Of a DNA stretch of 42,503 nt, positions 7,148 through 16,171 are shown piece by piece; within the stretch, counting starts at the first letter, position 1, and every line of letters begins with the position of its first letter. The notes under the pieces are model-generated. The model was not told where the DNA came from and made no database searches. It saw only the letters and a list, made by a program, of their open reading frames with translations. The position numbers and the translations under genes were made by a program. This DNA is from UBA7446 sp965656545 (lineage in GTDB: Bacteria > Bacteroidota > Bacteroidia > Flavobacteriales > Flavobacteriaceae), in contig CBFHKZ010000008.1 of NCBI GenBank assembly GCA_965656545.1, positions 1-42,503 on the forward strand, read 5' to 3'.

Positions 7148-8551
7148 ATGATAAGAATTCTCTTTTTTCTCTTTTTAAGTGTTGCGCTATACGCCCAACC
7201 CCATCCAGACGATGAAAAACAACTCAAATCGTTTTTTGACACTTCACTATTGGCGGGAAACGCTTACGAATGGTTGGATTACCTGACCAATCGCATTGGC
7301 AGCCGCTTGTCTGGCTCCTTAGGCGCTGAACGTGCCGTGGCTTGGACCAAAGCAGAATTAGATTCATTAGGGCTTGACCGTGTTTATTTACAGCCTGTTA
7401 AAGTGCCCAAGTGGGTAAGGGGTTCAAAAGAGTTTGCGCTGATAGAAACAGCCCCTGGCGTAACCTTTAATGTGCCCATAACGGCACTTGGTGGTTCTGT
7501 GGCAACGCCTTCCGTTGGCCTAAAGGCTCCTGTTGTTGAAGTGCAAGGCATTGAAGAACTCAAAGCCTTGGGTAGCGAACAAATTGAAGGAAAAATCGTG
7601 TTTTTTAACCGCCCCATGCAAGCCGATCTTATCAGTACTTTTCAAGCTTATTCTGGTTGTGTTGACCAACGGTATAGCGGTGCGCTTGAGGCGAGTGCAT
7701 ACGGAGCTGTTGGCGTTATTGTTCGCTCTATGAATTTACGTCTCGACGATCTTCCGCATACAGGTGCCATGAGTTATGGTGACCAAGCCGTGTCTAAACG
7801 TATCCCTGCAGCTGCCATAAGCACCAATGCAGCTGAAAAATTAAGCAATCTTTTAAAAATTGAACCAGCGCTTAAGTTCTTGTTCCGTCAACAATGTAAA
7901 ACCTATCCCGATGTCTGGTCGCATAATGTTATTGGCGAGATCACTGGAAGTGAATTTCCAAATGATATTATCGTAGTAGGTGGCCACTTGGATTCCTGGG
8001 ATTTAGGCGATGGTGCTCACGACGATGGGGCAGGAGTGGTGCAGTCTATGGAAGTATTACGCTTATTTAAAGCCACTGGCTATAAACCAAAACGCACCAT
8101 ACGTGTTGTGTTGTTTATGAACGAAGAAAACGGACTTAGAGGCGGGAATGCCTATGCCGACAACGCACTGCTAGCAGGTGAACGACACATATTTGCACTT
8201 GAATCAGATGCAGGCGGATTTACCCCCCGTGGATTTTCATTTGATTGTTCTGATGAAGAATTTGCCCAGGTCGTGTCATGGAAGCCTTTGTTTAAGCCTT
8301 ATCTCATTCATTATTTTGAAAAAGGGGGCAGTGGGGCAGACGTGCGTCCGCTTAAAAATAAATACAATGTTTTGGCTGGATTACGCCCAGACTCACAACG
8401 CTATTTTGACCATCATCATGCTGAAAACGACACCTTTGATGCCGTAAATAAAAGAGAACTTGAGCTTGGTGCCGCAACCATGACTTCACTTATATATTTA
8501 TACGATAAGTACGGATTGGCTGTGCCATCCGATAATAGTTTTGCGCGCTAA
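7148..8551 (+). CDS. Exported M28-family zinc peptidase
   Basis: The 467-residue product starts with a signal peptide (MIRILFFLFLSVALYAQ) and is an M28 metallopeptidase of the carboxypeptidase Q/PSMA type. A protease-associated insert (about residues 110-235) lies between the N-terminal segment and the catalytic domain. The two-zinc site is complete: GGHLDSWD, GAHDDGAG, the catalytic and ligand glutamates in FMNEENGLRGG, ESDAGG, and the last histidine in DHHHAENDTFD. It probably trims amino acids or dipeptides from peptides in the periplasm or outside the cell. It begins 8 bases after the response-regulator stop and ends 11 bases before the MATE gene. Confidence 0.9.
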   Translation: MIRILFFLFLSVALYAQPHPDDEKQLKSFFDTSLLAGNAYEWLDYLTNRIGSRLSGSLGAERAVAWTKAELDSLGLDRVYLQPVKVPKWVRGSKEFALIETAPGVTFNVPITALGGSVATPSVGLKAPVVEVQGIEELKALGSEQIEGKIVFFNRPMQADLISTFQAYSGCVDQRYSGALEASAYGAVGVIVRSMNLRLDDLPHTGAMSYGDQAVSKRIPAAAISTNAAEKLSNLLKIEPALKFLFRQQCKTYPDVWSHNVIGEITGSEFPNDIIVVGGHLDSWDLGDGAHDDGAGVVQSMEVLRLFKATGYKPKRTIRVVLFMNEENGLRGGNAYADNALLAGERHIFALESDAGGFTPRGFSFDCSDEEFAQVVSWKPLFKPYLIHYFEKGGSGADVRPLKNKYNVLAGLRPDSQRYFDHHHAENDTFDAVNKRELELGAATMTSLIYLYDKYGLAVPSDNSFAR

Positions 8552-8562
8552 CACTCCCTAAA

Positions 8563-9927
8563 ATGCTCCAACAATACACCAAAGAATTTAAAACCAACCT
8601 ACGCTTAGCTTGGCCGGTAATGCTAGGTATGGTAGGGCACACTTTGGTGCAATTTGTCGATAACATCATGGTAGGGCAATTGGGAACTACCGAATTGGCA
8701 GCCATTTCGTTGGGCAACAGTTTTGTTTTTATCGCCATGTCTATAGGAATTGGATTCTCAACAGCCATAACCCCGCTTATTGCCGAAGCTGATGCTGAAC
8801 AAAATCAGCATGCGCTTCAAAAGGTATTACACGAGGGTTTACGACTTTGTATCATACTTGGAGTAGTTTTGTTTCTTGGCGTTTACATCGCAAAGCCGTT
8901 GTTGTTTCAAATGGGACAGGAGCCCGAAGTAGTTGCATTGGCTTTTCTCTATCTAAACTGGGTGGCGGTTTCCTTATTGCCTTTGGTTATTTTTCAAGCG
9001 TTTAAACAGTTTTCTGACGGCATGTCGCTTACCCGCTACTCCATGTATGCTACGGTATTGGCCAATGTCGTAAATGTTGTCATCAATTACTTCCTCATTT
9101 TTGGGGTATGGATATTTCCCAAATGGGGTGTTACAGGTGCTGCTGTGGGAACTTTGGCGTCAAGGGTAACCATGTTGATTTTTGTTGTCGTATTACTCTA
9201 CAGAGATCCTAGAACAGCCGCAATCATACGGCAGTTGGTTCCCAAACGTCTGTATAAAAAAGAATTAAATCAATTGTTACAATTGGGCTTGCCCTCATCT
9301 CTTCAAATGTTTTTTGAAGTGAGTTTTTTCACGTTCGCCATCTGGGTATGCGGATTTTTAAGCAAGGATGCTCAAGCGGCTAATCAGATTGCACTCAACC
9401 TATCTTCCATGACCTTTATGGTTGCCATGGGTTTAAGTGTGGCAGCGACCATTCGTGTGGGAAATCAAAAGGGTTTTAAGGCCTTTAGCGAATTGAAACG
9501 CATTGCATTATCTGTATTCTTACTTACACTTTTATTGGATATCGTCTTCGCAGGTTTCTTTGTCGCATGCAATGAATGGCTTCCTTGGTTATATCTCGAC
9601 TCGGCTACTGGCTTAGATACATTTGCGGTAGCAGAACTGGCAGGATCCCTTTTATTTATAGCAGCCTTTTTTCAAATTTTCGACGGTGCGCAAGTGGTGG
9701 CTTTGGGGAGTTTAAGGGGCTTACAAGACGTTCGTATTCCTACTTGGATTACCTTTTTGGCTTATGTGCTGATAGGTGTACCAGTGATGCTTTACTTGAG
9801 TATAGAAGCAGATATGGGTGCAAGAGGCGTATGGATTGGCCTCTGCCTTGGCCTCGTGGTTTCTTCATTGTTGTTGTATCTTCGCTTTAGATACTTATCC
9901 AATAAACTAATACGTACAAATGGCTGA
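8563..9927 (+). CDS. MATE-family multidrug/sodium antiporter
   Basis: A 454-residue polytopic protein with about 12 transmembrane helices. The MATE/NorM pattern is clear: LRLAWPVMLGMVGHTLVQFVDNIMVGQLGTTELAA at the N-terminus, the second-half repeat beginning around LLQLGLPSSLQMFFEVSFF (residue 235 on), and QVVALGSLRGLQDVRIP near residue 375. Such proteins extrude cationic drugs or metabolites in exchange for sodium or protons. The substrate cannot be predicted. Its end overlaps the start of the next gene by eight bases, suggesting coupled translation. The start at ATG 8563 is 11 bases after the peptidase stop. Confidence 0.93.
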   Translation: MLQQYTKEFKTNLRLAWPVMLGMVGHTLVQFVDNIMVGQLGTTELAAISLGNSFVFIAMSIGIGFSTAITPLIAEADAEQNQHALQKVLHEGLRLCIILGVVLFLGVYIAKPLLFQMGQEPEVVALAFLYLNWVAVSLLPLVIFQAFKQFSDGMSLTRYSMYATVLANVVNVVINYFLIFGVWIFPKWGVTGAAVGTLASRVTMLIFVVVLLYRDPRTAAIIRQLVPKRLYKKELNQLLQLGLPSSLQMFFEVSFFTFAIWVCGFLSKDAQAANQIALNLSSMTFMVAMGLSVAATIRVGNQKGFKAFSELKRIALSVFLLTLLLDIVFAGFFVACNEWLPWLYLDSATGLDTFAVAELAGSLLFIAAFFQIFDGAQVVALGSLRGLQDVRIPTWITFLAYVLIGVPVMLYLSIEADMGARGVWIGLCLGLVVSSLLLYLRFRYLSNKLIRTNG

Positions 9928-10153
9928 CACTATTCCAACATTTTTACTTGCAGACAACGCAGAACACCCCGATGCGGTTTTTGTGGTGCACACACAGTTT
10001 CCACGCTTTATACTAAACTTAGCAAATGACGAACTCGAATGGTGGGAAACCTTTGCTAACGAGGACAAAGAAAGCGCTACAGAAGAAGTTGCCTTATGGA
10101 TTGAACGTGCAACCGAATTCTATGACAATGAAGTAAATAAATATACCGACTGA
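9920..10153 (+). CDS. Small acidic conserved protein, unknown function
   Basis: A 77-residue soluble, strongly acidic protein rich in Glu, Asp and Trp. It has two parts: a beta-like stretch (DAVFVVHTQFPRFILNL) and a helical acidic tail (ELEWWETFANEDKESATEEVALWIERATEFYDNEV). It has no signal peptide or membrane segment. I do not recognise a named family, though short proteins of this look occur between transporter and phosphatase genes in Flavobacteria as far as I recall. It overlaps the MATE gene by eight bases and the PAP2 gene by one base (TGATG), which is good evidence that it is translated in that operon. Confidence 0.7.
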   Translation: MADTIPTFLLADNAEHPDAVFVVHTQFPRFILNLANDELEWWETFANEDKESATEEVALWIERATEFYDNEVNKYTD

Positions 10154-10713
10154 TGGACACGTTTTTGCTTTGGGATCAAGAACTTTTTTTATGGCTAAAT
10201 GGCCTGGGCTCCGAGCCTTTTGATGGCTTTTGGATGACAATCACAGACAAGCGATATACCATTGGCTTTTATGCCATACTCACTGCTGTTATGGGGAAGT
10301 GGTTGGGTTGGAAAAACACACTCTGGATGTTACTTGCCATTGCATTGCTCATTACGTTCACCGACCAAGTAACCAATTTGTTTAAAGACGGATTTAAACG
10401 TCTACGTCCTTGTCATGAGGCCGAACTATCTGATATCATGCGTCGGGTTAAGCCAGGCTGTGGAGGTAAATACGGATATTTTTCTGGACACGCCTCAAAT
10501 TCCTTTGCTATGGCTACTTTCTTTGTGGTGCTTTTCGCAAGACAGTTTAAACTGCTCCGATTGCTATTTGTGGTAGCAGCAATGGTGGCTTACAGCCGCA
10601 TTTATATTGGTGTGCATTATCCGCTTGATGTCATCAGCGGAACTTTGTTTGGAGTTCTAGGTGGATGGCTCTTCGCTAAGTTGTACTTACGCTTTATTCC
10701 AAATCCGATTTAA
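10153..10713 (+). CDS. PAP2-family membrane phosphatase
   Basis: A 186-residue integral membrane lipid phosphatase. All three parts of the phosphatase signature are present: KDGFKRLRPCHE (K-x6-RP), YFSGHASNSFA (SGH) and YSRIYIGVHYPLDVISG (SR-x5-H-x3-D). About five or six membrane helices surround them. Family members remove phosphate from undecaprenyl pyrophosphate, phosphatidylglycerol phosphate or phosphatidic acid; undecaprenyl-phosphate recycling is a plausible but unproven role. The start overlaps the preceding stop (TGATG). Its last 20 bases overlap the end of the convergent msrA gene, so the coding ends are shared on opposite strands. Confidence 0.92.
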   Translation: MDTFLLWDQELFLWLNGLGSEPFDGFWMTITDKRYTIGFYAILTAVMGKWLGWKNTLWMLLAIALLITFTDQVTNLFKDGFKRLRPCHEAELSDIMRRVKPGCGGKYGYFSGHASNSFAMATFFVVLFARQFKLLRLLFVVAAMVAYSRIYIGVHYPLDVISGTLFGVLGGWLFAKLYLRFIPNPI

Positions 10714-11356
10714 TCAACTCGGGATAGTTCTGTAAAAAGGCACTCACACGCGGTTTGGACACAGCTCTTATGTAGGGATTGTCAGGGTTGTTTTTTTCGT
10801 AATCTTGATGGTAGTCCTCGGCTTGGTAAAACACATCGAACTTCTTTACTTCAGTAACAATGGGATCGGTATAGCGTTTTGCAGCGGTTAATTTTTCAAT
10901 GATTTTTTCGATGATTTCTTTTTCCTCTGCGGTTTCATAAAAAGCTATGGAACGGTAATGTGTTCCCCGGTCTGGACCTTGGCGGTTAAGGGTGGTGGGG
11001 TCGTGCGAACCAAAAAATACCGTTACTAAGGTTTCAAACGATACGACCTCTTTGTCATAAATTACTTTTGTAGTTTCTGCATGTCCTGTTCTTCCTGTGA
11101 CTACCTGATTGTAGGTAGGGTTTTTGGTGTTTCCCCCTGCATAACCAGAAATGGCCTCTTGTACGCCTGTGACTTGCTCAAATACGGCTTCGACACACCA
11201 GAAGCATCCTGAAGCAAAATAGGCAACTTCGTGCCCTTGAGAGAGGGTGTATTCACTTGTAGCTACTGGCTTGGCGTTGTCAATGGGTTTTGGTGCTGAA
11301 AAAGAACATGAGAGCAATTGAAATGCGGCAATTAATGATAGATAAGCAGCAGGCAT
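10694..11356 (-). CDS. msrA: Peptide methionine sulfoxide reductase MsrA, lipoprotein form
   Basis: MsrA reduces the S-epimer of methionine sulfoxide in damaged proteins. The catalytic motif YFASGCFWCVEAVFE lies near residue 50, and EDYHQDYEKNNPDNPY near 175 supplies the substrate-binding region. The 220-residue protein carries an N-terminal export segment ending in LLSC, a lipobox, so the enzyme is probably attached to a membrane facing the periplasm, where methionine oxidation is frequent. I see no obvious resolving cysteine near the C-terminus; the second cysteine of GCFWC could serve. It starts four bases after the glycosyltransferase stop, making it the last gene of the secA transcript. 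Its 3' end overlaps the PAP2 gene by 20 bases. Confidence 0.94.
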   Translation of the reverse strand: MPAAYLSLIAAFQLLSCSFSAPKPIDNAKPVATSEYTLSQGHEVAYFASGCFWCVEAVFEQVTGVQEAISGYAGGNTKNPTYNQVVTGRTGHAETTKVIYDKEVVSFETLVTVFFGSHDPTTLNRQGPDRGTHYRSIAFYETAEEKEIIEKIIEKLTAAKRYTDPIVTEVKKFDVFYQAEDYHQDYEKNNPDNPYIRAVSKPRVSAFLQNYPELIKSDLE

Positions 11357-11360
11357 ATGT

Positions 11361-12470
11361 TTATATTTTTATGAATGTATTGATAAAGTCCTTGCAAAAA
11401 GCAGTCCAGCTTCTCTTTTCTTGAAGCGATTTGTAAGCTTTTGCATCGTTAAACTGTTTTTTTTCTGTCAATGCCTTTGCTATGGTTTGAGATAGGGCAG
11501 TGGGGTTAGGTTCGCAAACAAGCCCTGTTTTGGCTGTAATGCCATCGGATAAGCTGCCGACATGGGTTACTACACTCGGTTTGGCATAGTGAATGGCCAT
11601 AGGGGTAATACCACTTTGTGTTGCTGATTTATAGGGTTGGACAACCCAATCACAGGCACCAAACCACAGTGGGATTTGTGCCGTGGGCACAAAGCGATCG
11701 TGGAAAAATACCATGTCATCTACCTTAAGCGATGCTACCAATTCACGGTATTTACGCATGGGTTCGTAGGGTTCACCAACGACTAAAAGTCTTGCGTTGG
11801 GTTTGTTGTGTCGCAATTGCGGCAATGCCTTTATCAGTAAATCCAGCCCTTTGTAAGGACGTATTAAGCCAAAAAACAACAGGTACTCCAAACTGGGGTC
11901 TAAGGCCAATTTTTCTTTGGCAACCTCTTGGGCAATTGGCGTTGGAAGATCCATGTCAACGGGGTGAAAAGAAGTGGTTATGTTTTTTTGAGTGTGTTTT
12001 TTGAGTTCCCTTGCTACGGAAGATGACATGCACAAGACCTCGTCTACACTTCCTAAAAACGCATTGAGTAAAAATTTATCAGCTGTTTTACGTTCGTGCG
12101 GCAAGGCATTGTCAACCCAAGCCACTTTTTTTGCATTAATATTTTTTGCGATGGAGGCATAACACATCGCCAGCCAAGGCGTCCAGTAGCGGAAAACCAC
12201 CAATTTCGGTTTTAGGGATTTGATACGCTTAGCCGTGCGTAACCAACTAAACGGATTTAGGGTATTGATCGTACTTATGGTAGCAAAATCGAGCTCCTTT
12301 TGATCTGATGCGTATTGTGTTTTTCCAGGGAATAATAGTTTTGGATAGAGCGTTGTGAAGGAAACGACACATACTTCTTCGCCCTGTTGGATAAGGCTTT
12401 GCGCAAATGCAGCAGTAGTGTCTGCAATACCGCCTCTAAGCGGATGGACTGGCGCAACTAAGACAACCAT
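11361..12470 (-). CDS. Glycosyltransferase, GT4-type
   Basis: A 369-residue GT-B-fold glycosyltransferase. The N-terminal acceptor domain begins with VVLVAPVHPLRGGIADTTAAFA, including the glycine-rich loop. The C-terminal nucleotide-sugar domain has FFGLIRPYKGLDLLIKALP near residue 200 and the typical active-site region ACDWVVQPYKSATQSGITPMAIHYAKPSV, with the conserved Gly and acidic/polar positions of family 4. It has no membrane segment, so it acts on the cytoplasmic face. Donor and acceptor are unknown; the lack of a polysaccharide cluster makes it an orphan. Its start is one base from the secA stop and its stop is four bases from msrA. Confidence 0.88.
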   Translation of the reverse strand: MVVLVAPVHPLRGGIADTTAAFAQSLIQQGEEVCVVSFTTLYPKLLFPGKTQYASDQKELDFATISTINTLNPFSWLRTAKRIKSLKPKLVVFRYWTPWLAMCYASIAKNINAKKVAWVDNALPHERKTADKFLLNAFLGSVDEVLCMSSSVARELKKHTQKNITTSFHPVDMDLPTPIAQEVAKEKLALDPSLEYLLFFGLIRPYKGLDLLIKALPQLRHNKPNARLLVVGEPYEPMRKYRELVASLKVDDMVFFHDRFVPTAQIPLWFGACDWVVQPYKSATQSGITPMAIHYAKPSVVTHVGSLSDGITAKTGLVCEPNPTALSQTIAKALTEKKQFNDAKAYKSLQEKRSWTAFCKDFINTFIKI

Positions 12471-12471
12471 T

Positions 12472-15400
12472 TTAACTATCTTGAATAAGCATCCATTCTC
12501 CTTTGTCGAGTAGGGGTTCTGCTTGTTTGAACTTTACTGTTTTCTTCTCTCCGCTAACTATATGTTGAATTTCCACGCGCTCGTTACGTCCAATTTTTGG
12601 GCGTTCACGCACTACGGTTTCTTGTCTTTCGGCAGTGGGTCTTCCAGATTGTTGAGAAGCTTGACGCATGGCCTGTTGGTCTTGGTTAAGCACTTCTTCT
12701 TTTGAGATGTTCACGCGTTCTTTGCGGCGAGCACTCCTAGCCTCTCGAATGTTGCTGGCGTCTTGTGTTGGTAATGCACCCTTGAATAAAAACGAAATAA
12801 TATCTCGGTTTACGTTATCCATAAAGACACTAAATAGCTCAAAAGACTCAAACTTATAGATAAGCAACGGGTCTTTTTGTTCGTGTACGGCAAGCTGAAC
12901 AGACTGCTTTAGTTCGTCCATCTTGCGTAAATGATCTTTCCACGATTCATCAATAATGGCGAGACTTATGTTTTTCTCAAAGTCGCGAATTAGATTCTTG
13001 CCCTCACTTTCAAAAGACTTTTCTAAATCGCTCACTACGTTTAGTGTTTTTATGCCGTCTGTGAAGGGTACTACAATACGCTTAAACGTATTTTTTGGGT
13101 TTTGGTATACGTCTTTGACTACAGGGAAAACACGTGCTGCATTTTCCTCCATCTTTTGTTGATAATGGGCTAATGCTGCTTGGTATATTGTTTCTGTAAG
13201 CGCTGTTTCGTTTTGGCTTTCAAATTCCTCAGCACTGATTGGGCTGGTAAGTGAAAACAGGCGAATCAGTTCAAACTCAAATTGCTTGTAGTCTTTGTTT
13301 GCTAGGTTCACGGAACATATCTGATCGCAAGTATCATAAAGCATGTTGGCAATATCGAGCTGAAGACGTTCTCCGTTGAGGGCGTTGTAGCGTCGTTTGT
13401 AGATTACTTCTCGCTGGGCGTTCATCACATCATCATACTCCAGCAAACGCTTTCGAATACCAAAGTTGTTTTCTTCAACTTTCTTTTGGGCACGCTCAAT
13501 AGATCGTGTCATCATACCCGCCTGAATCACTTCGCCTTCTTTGTGACCCATGCGATCCATCATTTTGGATATACGTTCAGAACCAAACAAACGCATCAAG
13601 TTGTCTTCTAGCGACACATAGAACTGCGAGCTTCCTGGATCTCCTTGGCGACCTGCACGTCCGCGCAACTGTCGGTCAACACGTCTTGAATCGTGACGTT
13701 CTGTTCCGACGATGGCAAGACCACCAGCCGCTTTAACTTCATCGTTGATTTTAATGTCTGTTCCCCGCCCAGCCATGTTGGTGGCTATGGTAACCACGCC
13801 CGCATTTCCAGCTTCGGCGACTACATCAGCTTCTTTTTTGTGAAGCTTGGCGTTAAGTACGTTATGCGCTACTTTTCGAATGTTCAGCATTCGGCTTAAC
13901 AGTTCAGAAATTTCAACAGAAGTGGTACCGATAAGCACTGGACGTCCAGCTTGTGAAAGTGCGGTTACATGATCAATAACGGCATTGTATTTTTCACGCT
14001 TTGTTTTGTAGATGAGGTCATTTTCATCTTTTCTCGCAATGGGTCTGTTGGTTGGGATTTCAATAACATCCAACTTGTATATTTCCCAAAACTCACCTGC
14101 TTCCGTTATCGCAGTACCTGTCATGCCCGAAAGTTTGCGGTACATACGGAAGTAGTTTTGCAGTGTAATGGTGGCAAAGGTTTGGGTTGCTGCCTCAATC
14201 TTTACATTTTCTTTTGCTTCAATGGCTTGGTGTAAGCCATCAGAATAACGACGACCGTCCATGATACGTCCTGTTTGCTCATCGACAATCTTCACCTGAT
14301 TTTCCATGACCACATAGGCTACATCCTTTTCAAATAGGGTATAGGCCTTTAGCAATTGGTTCATGCTGTGAATACGCTCACTCTTGATGCTGTATTCCTT
14401 GAAAAGCGCTTCTTTTTCTTTGGCTTCTTCTTCGGGTGATTTCCCTTGTTGTTCGATGCTTAGAATAGCACTTCCAAGATCGGGCAATACAAAGAAATCA
14501 GCATCGTCTCCGTCTTTGGAGAGCTGTTCAACGCCCTTGTCTGTTAATTCAATTTGATTGTTTTTTTCATCAATAACAAACAACAAATCGGCATCCACTT
14601 TGGGCATTTCTCGATTGTTATCTTGCATATAGAACCCTTCTGTTTTTTGCAATAATTGACGGATCCCTTCTTGACTTAAAAACTTAATTAAAGCTTTGTT
14701 TTTGGGCAACCCTCTGTACACCCGCAACAATAGGAAACCTCCTTCTTTGGCATCTCCTTCGCTAATCAGTTTTTTTGCTTGTGCAAGTACCGTGGTTAGG
14801 TGCTGACGTTGCTGCGAAACCAAAGTGGATATTTTGGGTTTTAGGGCATCAAATTCGTGTCTGTCTCCATCTGGAACAGGGCCTGAAATAATCAAGGGTG
14901 TTCGCGCATCATCAACCAGAACGGAATCCACCTCATCAACAATGGCGTAGTTGTGTGGGCGTTGCACGAGATCATCCATGGCATGCGCCATGTTGTCACG
15001 CAGATAATCAAAGCCAAATTCATTGTTTGTACCATAGGTGATATCTGCCTTGTAAGCATTTCGCCTTGCTTCTGAATTGGGTTTGTGGTAATCAATACAG
15101 TCTACCGACATGCCGTGAAACTCAAATATGGGCGCCATCCAAGCACTATCTCGTTTGGCCAAATAGTCATTTACGGTCACCAAATGCACACCTGCTTCTG
15201 ATAAAGCATTAAGGTAAACCGGTAGGGTAGCTACCAAAGTTTTTCCTTCACCTGTTTGCATTTCGGCAATTTTACCTTGGTGCAATGCAATTCCACCAAT
15301 CAACTGTACGTCATAATGCACCATGTCCCAAGTAACGGACTTGCCAGCAGCATCCCATGCATTGGCCCAAATGGCTGTGTCGCCTTTGATCTTGACGTTT

Positions 15401-15834
15401 GACTTGGTTGCAGATATGCTGCGATCAAACGGGCTTGCCGTGACTTCTAAATATTCGTTTTCTTTAAATCGTTTGGCTGTTTCTTTTACAACAGCAAATG
15501 CCTGTGGGAGTATATTGTCTAAGTAACCCGCTACTTCTTCGTGTGCTTGTTTTGTAAGGCTGTCAATTTCGTTGTAGTGGGTTTCTTTTTCATCCACATC
15601 AGCAGTTTGTTCAATTGTAGTCTTGAGCGCATCTATTTTGTCAAAAAGCGGTTTGCGTATTTCTGCAATTTCTTTTTTGAACGTATTTGTTTGCTCCCGA
15701 AGTTGGTCATGAGTTAAACCCTCTAATGCTGCTGTTGCTTGGTGAATTTTATCTACCAAGGGATACAACCCTTTTAGGTCTTTTTTGGCCTTGTCACCAA
15801 CAAATGTTTTAAGAATACCACTAAGCACGCTCAT
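12472..15834 (-). CDS. secA: Preprotein translocase ATPase SecA
   Basis: SecA drives unfolded preproteins through SecYEG. The 1120-residue product contains the Walker A EMQTGEGKTL (191-200), DEVD (300-303) with DDARTPLIISG, helicase motif VI GRAGRQGDPGSSQFY, and the helical scaffold/wing region. It is about 200 residues longer than E. coli SecA (901), with extra sequence around residues 325-480 in the first nucleotide-binding/preprotein-binding part. The C-terminus (KPKIGRNERVEIQ-type, ending DKGEWMLIQDS) lacks the usual zinc motif with CxCxSGxxxxxCH. A -7 box TACTTTTG lies 20 nt upstream. It is followed by the glycosyltransferase one base after its stop. Confidence 0.97.
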   Translation of the reverse strand: MSVLSGILKTFVGDKAKKDLKGLYPLVDKIHQATAALEGLTHDQLREQTNTFKKEIAEIRKPLFDKIDALKTTIEQTADVDEKETHYNEIDSLTKQAHEEVAGYLDNILPQAFAVVKETAKRFKENEYLEVTASPFDRSISATKSNVKIKGDTAIWANAWDAAGKSVTWDMVHYDVQLIGGIALHQGKIAEMQTGEGKTLVATLPVYLNALSEAGVHLVTVNDYLAKRDSAWMAPIFEFHGMSVDCIDYHKPNSEARRNAYKADITYGTNNEFGFDYLRDNMAHAMDDLVQRPHNYAIVDEVDSVLVDDARTPLIISGPVPDGDRHEFDALKPKISTLVSQQRQHLTTVLAQAKKLISEGDAKEGGFLLLRVYRGLPKNKALIKFLSQEGIRQLLQKTEGFYMQDNNREMPKVDADLLFVIDEKNNQIELTDKGVEQLSKDGDDADFFVLPDLGSAILSIEQQGKSPEEEAKEKEALFKEYSIKSERIHSMNQLLKAYTLFEKDVAYVVMENQVKIVDEQTGRIMDGRRYSDGLHQAIEAKENVKIEAATQTFATITLQNYFRMYRKLSGMTGTAITEAGEFWEIYKLDVIEIPTNRPIARKDENDLIYKTKREKYNAVIDHVTALSQAGRPVLIGTTSVEISELLSRMLNIRKVAHNVLNAKLHKKEADVVAEAGNAGVVTIATNMAGRGTDIKINDEVKAAGGLAIVGTERHDSRRVDRQLRGRAGRQGDPGSSQFYVSLEDNLMRLFGSERISKMMDRMGHKEGEVIQAGMMTRSIERAQKKVEENNFGIRKRLLEYDDVMNAQREVIYKRRYNALNGERLQLDIANMLYDTCDQICSVNLANKDYKQFEFELIRLFSLTSPISAEEFESQNETALTETIYQAALAHYQQKMEENAARVFPVVKDVYQNPKNTFKRIVVPFTDGIKTLNVVSDLEKSFESEGKNLIRDFEKNISLAIIDESWKDHLRKMDELKQSVQLAVHEQKDPLLIYKFESFELFSVFMDNVNRDIISFLFKGALPTQDASNIREARSARRKERVNISKEEVLNQDQQAMRQASQQSGRPTAERQETVVRERPKIGRNERVEIQHIVSGEKKTVKFKQAEPLLDKGEWMLIQDS

Positions 15835-15853
15835 AGAGAAGAATATAGGAATT

Positions 15854-15861
15854 CAAAAGTA
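15854..15861 (-). promoter_or_regulatory. -7 promoter box of secA
   Basis: TACTTTTG on the minus strand (15861-15854) fits TAnnTTTG and lies 19 nt before the secA ATG. A -33 element is not obvious. It would allow secA to be transcribed separately from the DUF2795 gene upstream. Confidence 0.5.
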
Positions 15862-15891
15862 AGCAAAAAAAGCGAAGGGGAAATCGAATAA

Positions 15892-16113
15892 TTAGTATTC
15901 GTCCTCGTTCCAAAGATAATCTTCGTCTGTAGGATAATCAGGCCAAATTTCTTGAATGGATTCGTAGATTTCTCCCTCATCCTCAATGGATTGAAGGTTT
16001 TCTACCACTTCAAGAGGAGCACCTGTTCTAATAGCATAGTCGATAAGTTCATCTTTATTTGCCGGCCAAGGGGCGTCACTTAAATAGGATGCGAGTTCTA
16101 AAGTCCAGTACAT
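15892..16113 (-). CDS. DUF2795 domain protein
   Basis: A 73-residue acidic protein starting MYWTLELASYLSDAPWPANKDELIDYAIRTG. The pattern of a short helical domain with WP..K.EL...A...GAP..V...L matches DUF2795, and the very conserved tail (IWPDYPTDEDYLWNEDEY) is the form I associate with Flavobacteria, where the gene is commonly next to secA. No enzymatic motif is seen. Conservation and position suggest a small accessory or structural role, but the function is unknown. It is 57 nt upstream of secA, with a promoter box in the gap. Confidence 0.85.
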   Translation of the reverse strand: MYWTLELASYLSDAPWPANKDELIDYAIRTGAPLEVVENLQSIEDEGEIYESIQEIWPDYPTDEDYLWNEDEY

Positions 16114-16171
16114 GAAGTTTTTTTTAGGAGTTGCAAAAGTAAATTTTTATTGCATTTATGCAAATAAAATT

